Positions 36,005 to 44,529 of a DNA stretch of 64,000 bases are shown one piece after another; the stretch's first letter is position 1; every line of letters begins with the position of its first letter. Made by a program: the position numbers and the translations under genes. The notes beneath the pieces are model-generated. The model saw only the letters and a list, made by a program, of their open reading frames with translations. It was not told the DNA's origin and searched no databases. The DNA comes from Alphaproteobacteria bacterium (GTDB lineage Bacteria; Pseudomonadota; Alphaproteobacteria; Acetobacterales; Acetobacteraceae): contig JAPLOI010000084.1 in the NCBI GenBank assembly GCA_026400815.1, positions 1 through 64,000 on the forward strand. Reading direction: 5' to 3'.

Positions 36005-37606
36005 ATGGCCGATATCGCAGACGTGGTGATCATCGGCGCCGGCGCCTCCGGCGGGGCCGCGGCCTACAGCCTGGCCGACACCAAGATGCGCATCGTCTGC
36101 CTGGAGCAGGGCGACTGGATGAAGCCGGACCACTACCCCACCTCCGGCCGGGACTGGGAAGCGCGCCAGATGGGCGATTTCGCCATCTCCCCCAACCGCC
36201 GCGCGCGCGACACGGACTACCCGATCAACGAGGACAACTCCCCCATCCTGGTCGGCAACTTCAACGGCGTCGGCGGCGGCACCGTGCTCTATGCCGGCCA
36301 TTTCCCGCGCTTCCACCCCAGCGATTTCCGCGTGAAATCGCTGGATGGCATCGCCGATGACTGGCCGATCGACTACGCCACGCTGGCACCGTACTACGAC
36401 GAGAACGACCGCATCACCGGCGTCTCGGGCCTGGCCGGCGACCCCGCCTACCCCCACCACGAAGCCCAGATGCCGCCGCTGCCGCTGGGCCGCTCCGGCG
36501 AGCTCATGGCGGGTGCGATCAACAAGCTCGGCTGGCACTGGTGGCCCAGCGACAGCGCCATCGCCAGCGCGGACTACGAAGGCCGCGCCCGCTGCATCAA
36601 CCTCGCCCACTGCACCTCCGGCTGCGCCCAGGGTGCCAAGGCCAGCACCGACATCACCTACTGGCCACACGCCATCCGCGCCGGGGTGGAGCTGCGCACC
36701 CGGGCCCGCGTGCGCGAAGTCACGGTGGACCAGGACACCGGCATGGCCAACGGCGTCATCTACTACGATGCCGAAGGGAAGGAGCAGTTCATCGGCGCCC
36801 ACATCGTCATCTTGGCCTGCAACGCCATCGGCACGTCGCGGATCATGCTGAACAGCAAATCCGCGCGCTTCCCCAACGGAATCGCCAACTCCTCCGGCCT
36901 CGTCGGCCGCAACCTGATGTTCCACCCCTACGGCGCCATCTTCGGCTATTTCAACGAGGAGACCGATGGCTGGCGCGGCCCTGGGAACACGATGTGGAGC
37001 CAGGAATTCTACGAAACCGATCCCGCCCGCGGCTTCCTGCGCGGCTACACCTTCGAGATGGTGCGCGGCCAGAACCCGGTGATGACGGCCTCGCTGGGCA
37101 TGCATGGCGGCCTCATCCCCTGGGGCGAGGACCACCACGCCGCCATGCGCAAATACGCCGGCAAGCGCACCGGCATGGTGGCGATCTGCGAAGACCTGCC
37201 TGAACTCCACAACCGCGTCACCCTCGATCCCACCCTGAAGGACGGCCACGGCATCCCCGCCCCCAAGATCGACTACACCCTGTCCGAAAACTCCCGCCGC
37301 ATGCTGGATCACGCCCTGGCCCGCGGCACCGAGATCCTGCAAACCGCCGGCGCCCACACCATCGTCACGGAAGCCCCCATCCGCACCAACGGCGTGCACA
37401 TGATGGGCACCGCCCGCATGGGGCTCAACCCCACAAACAGCGTGGTCAACGAATGGGGCCGGTCGCACGACGTGAAGAACCTGTTCGTGGTGGATGGCTC
37501 CATCTTCGTCACCTCCGCCGGCCTCAACCCCACCCGCACCATCCAGGCGCTGTCGCTGTACATCAGCGACCAGATCAAGCAGCGCCTCGCGAACCTGTTC
37601 GACTGA
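36005..37606 (+). CDS. GMC-type FAD dehydrogenase, array copy 1
   Basis: The 533-aa flavoprotein has the FAD dinucleotide motif IIGAGASGG (9-17) with Glu34, the GMC signature VGGGTVLYAGHFPRFHPSDF, the active-site HMMGTARMG (His465) and GLNPTRTIQAL (Asn508). Cys197, Cys203 and Cys207 (RCINLAHCTSGCA) form C-x5-C-x3-C, the spacing of the 3Fe-4S ligands in FAD-glucose dehydrogenase. Such enzymes oxidise sugars or alcohols and pass electrons through the cluster. There is no Sec or Tat signal; family members are exported with a Tat-tagged small subunit. It heads the array; the next copy is 244 bp downstream. Confidence 0.9.
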   Translation: MADIADVVIIGAGASGGAAAYSLADTKMRIVCLEQGDWMKPDHYPTSGRDWEARQMGDFAISPNRRARDTDYPINEDNSPILVGNFNGVGGGTVLYAGHFPRFHPSDFRVKSLDGIADDWPIDYATLAPYYDENDRITGVSGLAGDPAYPHHEAQMPPLPLGRSGELMAGAINKLGWHWWPSDSAIASADYEGRARCINLAHCTSGCAQGAKASTDITYWPHAIRAGVELRTRARVREVTVDQDTGMANGVIYYDAEGKEQFIGAHIVILACNAIGTSRIMLNSKSARFPNGIANSSGLVGRNLMFHPYGAIFGYFNEETDGWRGPGNTMWSQEFYETDPARGFLRGYTFEMVRGQNPVMTASLGMHGGLIPWGEDHHAAMRKYAGKRTGMVAICEDLPELHNRVTLDPTLKDGHGIPAPKIDYTLSENSRRMLDHALARGTEILQTAGAHTIVTEAPIRTNGVHMMGTARMGLNPTNSVVNEWGRSHDVKNLFVVDGSIFVTSAGLNPTRTIQALSLYISDQIKQRLANLFD

Positions 37607-37677
37607 TGCGGAACCACATGGCCCCCTCCGCCGCCCGGCCCGTGCCCACTCGGCGGCATCCGGTGTGCGATCGACAG

Positions 37678-37818
37678 AAGCAAAGTGGTCACAGAGGCCA
37701 CGGAGGACCACAGAGGTCACAGAGGCGGCCGGGAGGCGGCAACGCTCGACCCGAAGCCAGGACCACCTCTTCTCTGTGCTCTCCGTGGCACTCCGTGTCC
37801 TCTGTGACCGCTTCGCTT
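37678..37818. repeat. Long inverted repeat between GMC copies 1 and 2
   Basis: Arms of 47 nt at 37678-37724 and 37772-37818 are imperfect reverse complements built on repeats of the motif CACAGAG/CACGGAG. The 47-bp centre is unrelated and contains no gene. Similar CTCTGTG-type repeats occur in intergenic DNA of many bacteria. A transcript would fold into a long hairpin between the first two dehydrogenase genes. Confidence 0.8.
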
Positions 37819-37850
37819 TTCCGTCCCCTCCGCACCCCGGCCGCCACCCC

Positions 37851-39449
37851 ATGACCACCCCTGTCGACGTCCTCATCATCGGTGCCGGCGCCTCGGGCGC
37901 GGCCTTCGCCTGGTCCATGGCCGAGACGAAGATGAAGATCCTCTGCCTGGAACAGGGCGAGTGGAACAGCAACACCAGCTTTCCCGCCACCAAGCGGGAA
38001 GCGGAAGCGCGCGATGGCGGCCACTGGGCCATCAGCCCCAACCGCCGCCAGCGCATCACCGACTACCCGATCCACGAGGAAGGCAGCTGCATCAAGGTCG
38101 CCAACTTCAACGGCGTCGGCGGCGGCACCGTGCTCTACGGCGCCCACACGCCGCGCTTCCACCCCAGCGACTTCCGCGTGAAGTCCCTCGACGGCGTAGC
38201 CGATGACTGGCCGATCACCTACGACACGCTCGCCCCGTTCTACGACCTGAACGACCGCATGATGGGCATCTCGGGCCTGGCCGGCGACCCCGCCTATCCG
38301 CCCAAGACCGTGCCGATGAAGCCCCTGCCGATGGGGCGCTCCTCGGAAATCGTCGGCCGCGGCTTCAACCGGCTCGGCTGGCACTGGTGGCCCAGCGACA
38401 GCTCCATCGCCTCCGAGGAATACGAAGGCCGCGCGCCCTGCATCAACCTCGGCATGTGCACCGCCGGCTGCGCGCAGGGCGCCAAGGGCAGCACCGACAT
38501 CACCTACTGGCCCGCCGCCATCCGCGCCGGCGTGGAACTGCGCACCCGCTGCCGCGTAAAGGAGATCACGCTCGACGAAAACGGCATGGCCAACGGCGTC
38601 ATCTACTACGACGCCGAGGGGCAGGCACATTTCCAGCCCGCCCATATCGTGGTGCTGGCCAGCAACGGCATCGGCACCCCGCGCCTGCTGCTGAACTCCA
38701 AGTCGGACCGCTTCCCCAACGGCCTCGCCAACTCCTCTGGCCAGGTCGGCCGCAACCTGATGTTCCACCCCTACGTCTCCATCTTCGGCTGGTTCAACCA
38801 GGAGCTGGATGGCGAGCGCGGCCCAGACAACGCGATGTGGAGCCACGAGTTCTACGAAACCGACCTCTCGCGCGGCTTCGTGCGTGGTTTCATCTGGGAA
38901 TTCAGCCGCGGCATGGGCACGGTCGCCACCGCGATCGACGGCATGGAAACCGGCACCATCCCCTGGGGCCCCGGCCACCACGCCGCCTACCGCATCCGCC
39001 ACCGCCGCGGCACCGGTCTCGGCGCCATCCTGGAAGACCTGCCGGATCCCGAGAACCGCGTCACCCTGGATCCCGAACTCCGCGACAGCGACGGCATCCC
39101 CGCCCCGCGCATCACCTACCGCCTGTCGGAAAACAGCCAGCGCATGGTCGACTTCGCCATCGCACGCGGCACGGAAGTACTGAAGGCCGCCGGCGCCTAT
39201 GAGGTGGAATCCGAAGGCCCGCTGCCGTATGGCGGCTGGCACCTCATGGGCACCGCCCGCATGGGCACCGACCCCGCCACCTCCGTCGTCAACGAATGGG
39301 GCCGCGCACACGACGTGCGCAACCTCTTCATCATCGACGGCTCGCTCTTCGTCACCTCCGCCGGCGTCAACCCCACCCCCACCATCCAGGCCCTCGCGCT
39401 CTACATCGCCGATGCGATGAAGCAGCGCCTGGCCACGCTGTTCGACTAG
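37851..39449 (+). CDS. GMC-type FAD dehydrogenase, array copy 2
   Basis: The 532-aa paralogue has LIIGAGASGAAFAW, VGGGTVLYGAHTPRFHPSDF, the cluster motif PCINLGMCTAGCAQ (Cys197/203/207), WHLMGTARMG and GVNPTPTIQAL. It differs from the others in the 37-60 region (EWNSNTSFPATKREAEAR, where most copies have YPxxGRDWEAR), which suggests altered substrate or surface contacts. The start is the first ATG of the conserved N-terminus; the frame is open further upstream through the inverted repeat. Only 10 bp separate it from copy 3. Confidence 0.9.
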   Translation: MTTPVDVLIIGAGASGAAFAWSMAETKMKILCLEQGEWNSNTSFPATKREAEARDGGHWAISPNRRQRITDYPIHEEGSCIKVANFNGVGGGTVLYGAHTPRFHPSDFRVKSLDGVADDWPITYDTLAPFYDLNDRMMGISGLAGDPAYPPKTVPMKPLPMGRSSEIVGRGFNRLGWHWWPSDSSIASEEYEGRAPCINLGMCTAGCAQGAKGSTDITYWPAAIRAGVELRTRCRVKEITLDENGMANGVIYYDAEGQAHFQPAHIVVLASNGIGTPRLLLNSKSDRFPNGLANSSGQVGRNLMFHPYVSIFGWFNQELDGERGPDNAMWSHEFYETDLSRGFVRGFIWEFSRGMGTVATAIDGMETGTIPWGPGHHAAYRIRHRRGTGLGAILEDLPDPENRVTLDPELRDSDGIPAPRITYRLSENSQRMVDFAIARGTEVLKAAGAYEVESEGPLPYGGWHLMGTARMGTDPATSVVNEWGRAHDVRNLFIIDGSLFVTSAGVNPTPTIQALALYIADAMKQRLATLFD

Positions 39450-39459
39450 GAACCCGCCC

Positions 39460-41064
39460 GTGTCCGACGACATCGCAGACGTCCTCATCATCGGCGCGGG
39501 TGCCTCCGGCGCCGCCATGGCCTGGTCGCTGGCCGACACCAAGATGCGCATCGTCTGCCTGGAACAGGGCGGCTGGATGAAGCCGGGCGACTACCCCTCC
39601 ACGGGGCGGGATTGGGAAGCCCGCGCCATGGGCGACTACTCCCCCAGCCCCAACCGCCGCGCCCGCCCCGAAGACTACCCGATCAACGACGACGCCTCGC
39701 CGATCAAGGTGGTGAACTTCAACGGCGTCGGCGGCGGCACGGTGATGTACACCGCCCACTGGCCCCGCCTGCACCCCAGCGATTTCCGCACCAAAACCCT
39801 CGATGGCGTCGGCGAGGACTGGCCGGTGAGCTACGACCAGCTCGCCCCGTTCTACGCGCTCAACGACCGCATGATGGGCGTGAGTGGCCTGGAGGGTGAC
39901 CCCGCCTACCCGCCCGGCAAGACCTCGCCGATGAAGCCGCTGCCACTCGGCCGCTCCGGCGCGCTGTGGGCGAAGGCCTTCAACCAGCTCGGCTGGCACT
40001 GGTGGCCCAGCGACGCGACCATCGCCACCGAGGAATACGAAGGCCGCGCCGCCTGCATGAACCTCGGCCACTGCACCCCGGGCTGCGCGCTCGGCGCCAA
40101 GGCCAGCACCGACATCACCTACTGGCCGCTGGCCATCCGCCAGGGCGTGGAACTGCGCACGCATTGCCGGGTGAAGCGTATCGTCACCGGCGAAGACGGC
40201 ATGGCCACCGGCGTGGAGTATTACGACGCCGAAAACAAGCTCCGCTTCCAGGCCGCGCACGTGGTGGTGCTCGCCGCCAACGGCATCGGCACCCCGCGCA
40301 TCCTGCTCAACTCCGCCAGCGCGCAGCACCCCAACGGCCTGGCGAACTCATCCGACCAGGTCGGCCGCAACCTGATGTTCCATCCCTACATCCAGGTCTA
40401 CGGCTACGTGGGCCAGGAAGTGGACGGCAACCGCGGCCCGCCGCTCAACCTCTGGAGCCACGAGTTCTACGAAACCGACCCGGCGCGCGACTTCAAGCGC
40501 GGCTACATGTTCCAGGTCAGCCGCGGCGTCGGCGCGGTGGCGGAAGCCATCGCCAGCCACGAAACAGGGCGGCTGCCCTGGGGTGCGGCCCACCACGAAA
40601 CCTACCGCAAGCTCGCCTACCACCGCCTCAACCTGTCAGTCGTGGTCGACGATCTTCCCGAAGCCCACAACCGCGTCACGCTCGACCCGGTGCTGACCGA
40701 CAGCCACGGCATCCCGGCCCCGAAGGTCGAATACCGCATGGGCGAAAACAGCCTGCGCATGATCGACCACGGCGTGGCCAACGCGAAAAAGGTGCTGAAC
40801 CTGCTCGGCGCGCAGGACATCACCGTGCAAAACCCCATCGTCTATGGCGGCTGGCATAACCTCGGCACCGCCCGCATGGGCAGCGACCCGAAAACCTCCG
40901 TCGTCAACGAATGGGGCCGCACCCACGACGTGCGCAACCTCTTCATCATCGATGGCAGCCTCTTCGCTTCCGCCGGCGCGGTGAACCCCACCAGCACCAT
41001 CCAGGCCCTCGCGCTCTACATCGCCGACGAGATGAAGCAGCGCCTGGCGAATTTGTTCGCCTGA
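39460..41064 (+). CDS. GMC-type FAD dehydrogenase, array copy 3
   Basis: The 534-aa paralogue starts at GTG 39460, 10 bp after copy 2, with AGGAA upstream. It has LIIGAGASGAAMAW, VGGGTVMYTAHWPRLHPSDF, the cluster triad in ACMNLGHCTPGCALG, WHNLGTARMG and AVNPTSTIQAL. It is most similar to copy 4: both share FRTKTLDGVG, SPIKxxNFNGVGGG and FKRGYxFQ, pointing to a recent duplication. Active-site His and Asn are kept. Confidence 0.9.
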   Translation: MSDDIADVLIIGAGASGAAMAWSLADTKMRIVCLEQGGWMKPGDYPSTGRDWEARAMGDYSPSPNRRARPEDYPINDDASPIKVVNFNGVGGGTVMYTAHWPRLHPSDFRTKTLDGVGEDWPVSYDQLAPFYALNDRMMGVSGLEGDPAYPPGKTSPMKPLPLGRSGALWAKAFNQLGWHWWPSDATIATEEYEGRAACMNLGHCTPGCALGAKASTDITYWPLAIRQGVELRTHCRVKRIVTGEDGMATGVEYYDAENKLRFQAAHVVVLAANGIGTPRILLNSASAQHPNGLANSSDQVGRNLMFHPYIQVYGYVGQEVDGNRGPPLNLWSHEFYETDPARDFKRGYMFQVSRGVGAVAEAIASHETGRLPWGAAHHETYRKLAYHRLNLSVVVDDLPEAHNRVTLDPVLTDSHGIPAPKVEYRMGENSLRMIDHGVANAKKVLNLLGAQDITVQNPIVYGGWHNLGTARMGSDPKTSVVNEWGRTHDVRNLFIIDGSLFASAGAVNPTSTIQALALYIADEMKQRLANLFA

Positions 41065-41068
41065 TCCA

Positions 41069-41150
41069 AGAAAGATGAACCGCCAAGACGCCAAGATCGC
41101 CAAGGAAACGCCAAGCACCCCCTTGGCGCCTTCTTGGCGTCTTGGCGGTT
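41069..41150. repeat. Inverted repeat between GMC copies 3 and 4
   Basis: AACCGCCAAGACGCCAAG at 41078-41095 pairs perfectly with 41133-41150. The left 36 bp (41069-41104) are identical to 42795-42830 after copy 4. The CGCCAAG/CTTGGCG unit is repeated within each arm. Confidence 0.85.
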
Positions 41151-41184
41151 GCCTTCCTCCTTCCACTCCGGCCCGGACGCAACG

Positions 41185-42789
41185 ATGACCGACGACATCG
41201 CCGACATCCTCCTCATCGGCGCCGGCGCTTCCGGCGCCGCCTTCGCCTGGTCCATGGCCGAGACGAAGATGCGCATCGTCTGCCTGGAACAGGGCGGCTG
41301 GACCAAGCCCACCGACTACCCCACCAACGGGCGGGATTGGGAAGCCCGCGTCACCACCGATTTCTCCCCCAACCCCAATCGCCGCGGCCGACCGGAAGAC
41401 TACCCGATCAACGACGACGCCTCGCCGATCAAGATCATGAACTTCAACGGTGTCGGCGGCGGCACCATCATGTTCACCGCCCATTACCCCCGCCTGCACC
41501 CCAGCGACTTCCGCACGAAGACGCTCGATGGCGTCGGCCAGGATTGGCCGATCAGCTACGAGCAACTCGCCCCCTACTACGCCCAGAACGACCGCATGAC
41601 CGGCGTCTCCGGCCTGGAAGGGGACCCGGCCTACCCGCCCGGCAAGAAGCCGCAGATGCGCCCGCCGCATCTCGGCCGCTCCGGCCTCGCCTGGGGCACC
41701 GCGCTGAACAAGCTCGGCTGGCATTGGTGGCCCAGCGACATCTCGATCGCCATCGAGGAATACGAAGGCCGCGCCGCCTGCATCAACCTCGCCCACTGCA
41801 CACCCGGCTGCGCGCAAGGGGCGAAGGCGAGCACAGACATCACCTACTGGCCCCAGGCGCTGCGCGCCGGGGTGGAACTGCGCACCCATTGCCGCGTGAA
41901 GCGCATCACCACGGATGAGAACGGCCTGGCCACCGGCGCCGAGTACTACGACGAGACCGGCACGCTGCGCTTCCAGGCCGCCCACGTCGTCGTCGTCGCC
42001 TGCAACGGCATCGGCACCCCGCGCATGCTGCTCAATTCCGCCAGCGCAACACACCCCAACGGCCTGGCCAATTCATCGGATCAGGTCGGCCGCAACCTGA
42101 TGCTGCACCCCTACGTCTCCGTCTACGGCTATGTCGATCACGAGGTGGACGGCAACCGCGGCCCGCCGCTCTCCCTCTGGAGCCACGAATTCTACGAAAC
42201 CCGGCCGGAGAACGACTTCAAGCGCGGCTACATCTTCCAGATCGCCCGCGGCGCCGGCCCGGTCACGGAAGCCACCACCAGCTTCGACCACGGCCGCCTG
42301 CCCTGGGGCGAAGGCCACCACGCCGTCATGCGCCAGCTCCACTACCGCCGCCTCAACCTCTCGCTCGTCACCGACGACCTGCCGGAGGCCCACAACCGCG
42401 TCACCCTCGATCCCGTGCTGAAAGACACGCACGGCATCCCCGCCCCGAAGGTGGACTACACCATCGGCGAGAACACCCAGCGCATGATCAGGCACGGGAT
42501 CGAGAAGGCCACGCTGCTGCTGCAAACCGCCGGCGCGCGCGACATTTCCACGGTGAACCCCATCGCCCTCTCCGGCTGGCATAACCTCGGCACCGCCCGC
42601 ATGGGCACGGATCCCACAACCTCCGTGGTGAACGAATGGGGCCGCACGCACGATGTGAAGAACCTCTTCATCATCGACGGCAGCCTCTTCGCCTCCGCCG
42701 GCGGCGTGAACCCCACCAGCACCATCCAGGCCCTGTCCCTCTACGTCGCGGACCAGATGAAGCAGCGCCTGGCGAACCTGTTCGATTGA
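41185..42789 (+). CDS. GMC-type FAD dehydrogenase, array copy 4
   Basis: The 534-aa paralogue has LLIGAGASGAAFAW, VGGGTIMFTAHYPRLHPSDF, ACINLAHCTPGCAQG (C-x5-C-x3-C), WHNLGTARMG and GVNPTSTIQAL. Close relative of copy 3. An upstream frame running to 41134 passes through the inverted repeat and is not used. Both of its flanking gaps carry the same repeat family, so the gene sits between two homologous repeats that could recombine. Confidence 0.9.
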   Translation: MTDDIADILLIGAGASGAAFAWSMAETKMRIVCLEQGGWTKPTDYPTNGRDWEARVTTDFSPNPNRRGRPEDYPINDDASPIKIMNFNGVGGGTIMFTAHYPRLHPSDFRTKTLDGVGQDWPISYEQLAPYYAQNDRMTGVSGLEGDPAYPPGKKPQMRPPHLGRSGLAWGTALNKLGWHWWPSDISIAIEEYEGRAACINLAHCTPGCAQGAKASTDITYWPQALRAGVELRTHCRVKRITTDENGLATGAEYYDETGTLRFQAAHVVVVACNGIGTPRMLLNSASATHPNGLANSSDQVGRNLMLHPYVSVYGYVDHEVDGNRGPPLSLWSHEFYETRPENDFKRGYIFQIARGAGPVTEATTSFDHGRLPWGEGHHAVMRQLHYRRLNLSLVTDDLPEAHNRVTLDPVLKDTHGIPAPKVDYTIGENTQRMIRHGIEKATLLLQTAGARDISTVNPIALSGWHNLGTARMGTDPTTSVVNEWGRTHDVKNLFIIDGSLFASAGGVNPTSTIQALSLYVADQMKQRLANLFD

Positions 42790-42794
42790 GAAAC

Positions 42795-42883
42795 AGAAAG
42801 ATGAACCGCCAAGACGCCAAGATCGCCAAGAAGGCGCCAAGCACCATCTTGGCGTCTCCTTTGCGTCCTTGGCGCCTTGGCGG
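42795..42883. repeat. Inverted repeat between GMC copies 4 and 5
   Basis: The left arm 42795-42830 matches 41069-41104 exactly over 36 bp. The right half has CTTGGCGTC and CCTTGGCGCCTTGGCGG, an imperfect reverse complement of the left. Nothing else is in this gap. Confidence 0.85.
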
Positions 42884-42922
42884 CTCCCGGGCTTCCTTCC
42901 CCCCCGCATCACGGCCGCACCC

Positions 42923-44521
42923 ATGACCGACCCCGTCGACATCCTCATCATCGGCTCCGGTGCCTCGGGCGGCGCCTTCGCCTGGTCGATGGCCGATACC
43001 AGGATGCGCATCGTCTGCCTGGAACAAGGCGATTGGGTGAAGCCCACCGACTACCCCGCCAACGGCCGCGACTGGGAAGCCCGCCGCTACAGCGATTCCG
43101 ACATCCTGCCCAACCGCCGCCAGCTCCCGGCCGACTACCCGGTGAACGACGACAACTCCATCACCAAGATCGCCACCTACAACGCCGTCGGCGGCGGCAC
43201 CGTGCATTACGCCGCCCACTTCCCCCGCCTGCACCCCAGCGACTTCCGCGTGAAGTCGCTCGATGGCGTGGCCGAGGACTGGCCGATCACGTACCGCACG
43301 CTGGAGCCGTTCTTTACCGAGAACGACCGGATGATGGGCATCTCCGGCATGGCGAACGACCCCTCCTACCCCGAGCACGACTACCCCATGCCGCCGATCC
43401 CGCCCGGCCGCTCCGGCACCCGCTTCGCCGAAACAATGAACCGCCTGGGCTGGCACTGGTGGCCCTCGGCGGCCGCCATCGCCACGCAGGAATACGAAGG
43501 CCGCGCCGCCTGCATCAATCTCGGCCACTGCCTGCCCGGCTGCGCGCAAGGGGCGAAGGCGAGCACCGACATCACCTACTGGCCCCAGGCCATTCGCTCC
43601 GGCGTGGAGCTGCGCACAAACTGCCGCGTGCGCGAAATCACCGTCGGGCCAGACGGCATGGCCACCGGCGCCATCTACTACGACCGCGACGGGCAGGAGG
43701 TCTTCCAACCCGCCCATGTCGTGGTGATGGCCGCCAACGGCATCGGCACCCCGCGCCTGCTGCTCAATTCCACATCCGAACGCTTCCCCAACGGTCTCGC
43801 CAACTCCTCCGATCTCGTCGGCCGCAACCTGATGCTGCACCCCTGGCCTGTCGTGCAGGGCTGGTTCCATGAAGAGATGGACGGCCAGCGCGGCCCCATC
43901 GTCTCGCTCTGGTCCAAGCAGTTCTACGAAACCGACCTCTCCCGCGGCTTCACCCGCGGCTACATGCTGCAATTCGGCCGCGGCCCGGGCCCGGTGGGCG
44001 AAGCCCAGGCCGGCCTCGAATCCGGCCGCATGCCCTGGGGCGAAGGCCACCACGCCGCCATGCGCCGCTACCACCACCGCCGCGCCCATATCGGCGTTGC
44101 CTGCGACGACCTGCCGGAACAACACAACCGCATCACGCTCGATCCGCACCTGAAGGACAGCCACGGCATCCCCGCCCCGCGCATCGACTACACGCTCAGC
44201 CCCAACACCGCCGCGATGATGGAGCACGGCATCGCGCGGGCCACCGAACTCATGCGCGAAGCCGGCGCCCACACCACCACCGTCTCGCGCGAAATCCTCA
44301 ACTACCCCGGCCATCTGCTCGGCACCTGCCGCATGGGCACCAACCCCGCCACCTCCGTCGTCAACGAATGGGGCCGCAGCCACGACGTGCGCAACCTCTT
44401 CGTCATCGACGGCTCCGTCTTCGTCACCGGCGGCGGCGTAAACCCCACCTCGACCATCCAGGCCATCGCGCTCTACATTGCCAACGAGATGAAGCAGCGG
44501 CTCGACACGCTGTTCGACTGA
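42923..44521 (+). CDS. GMC-type FAD dehydrogenase, array copy 5
   Basis: The 532-aa paralogue has LIIGSGASGGAFAW, VGGGTVHYAAHFPRLHPSDF, ACINLGHCLPGCAQG, GHLLGTCRMG and GVNPTSTIQAI. The active-site segment reads NYPGHLLGTC, whereas the other copies have (G/N)(G/S)(W/V)HxxGTA, so its substrate pocket differs. The region NLMLHPWPVVQGWF is also distinct. Copy 6 starts 8 bp later, so these two are probably one translational unit. Confidence 0.9.
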   Translation: MTDPVDILIIGSGASGGAFAWSMADTRMRIVCLEQGDWVKPTDYPANGRDWEARRYSDSDILPNRRQLPADYPVNDDNSITKIATYNAVGGGTVHYAAHFPRLHPSDFRVKSLDGVAEDWPITYRTLEPFFTENDRMMGISGMANDPSYPEHDYPMPPIPPGRSGTRFAETMNRLGWHWWPSAAAIATQEYEGRAACINLGHCLPGCAQGAKASTDITYWPQAIRSGVELRTNCRVREITVGPDGMATGAIYYDRDGQEVFQPAHVVVMAANGIGTPRLLLNSTSERFPNGLANSSDLVGRNLMLHPWPVVQGWFHEEMDGQRGPIVSLWSKQFYETDLSRGFTRGYMLQFGRGPGPVGEAQAGLESGRMPWGEGHHAAMRRYHHRRAHIGVACDDLPEQHNRITLDPHLKDSHGIPAPRIDYTLSPNTAAMMEHGIARATELMREAGAHTTTVSREILNYPGHLLGTCRMGTNPATSVVNEWGRSHDVRNLFVIDGSVFVTGGGVNPTSTIQAIALYIANEMKQRLDTLFD

Positions 44522-44529
44522 GGAACCCC

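Noticed and set aside
41069-42883. A possible CRISPR-like array in the GMC gaps
   Set aside because: Two long inverted repeats about 1.7 kb apart with a gene between them; no regular spacers and no cas genes.
35972-44383. Very long minus-strand open frames (up to about 690 codons) opposite the GMC array
   Set aside because: They run antisense to strongly conserved flavoprotein genes and read as Gly/Ala/Val/Asp/His-rich low-complexity protein, the usual shadow of high-GC coding DNA.
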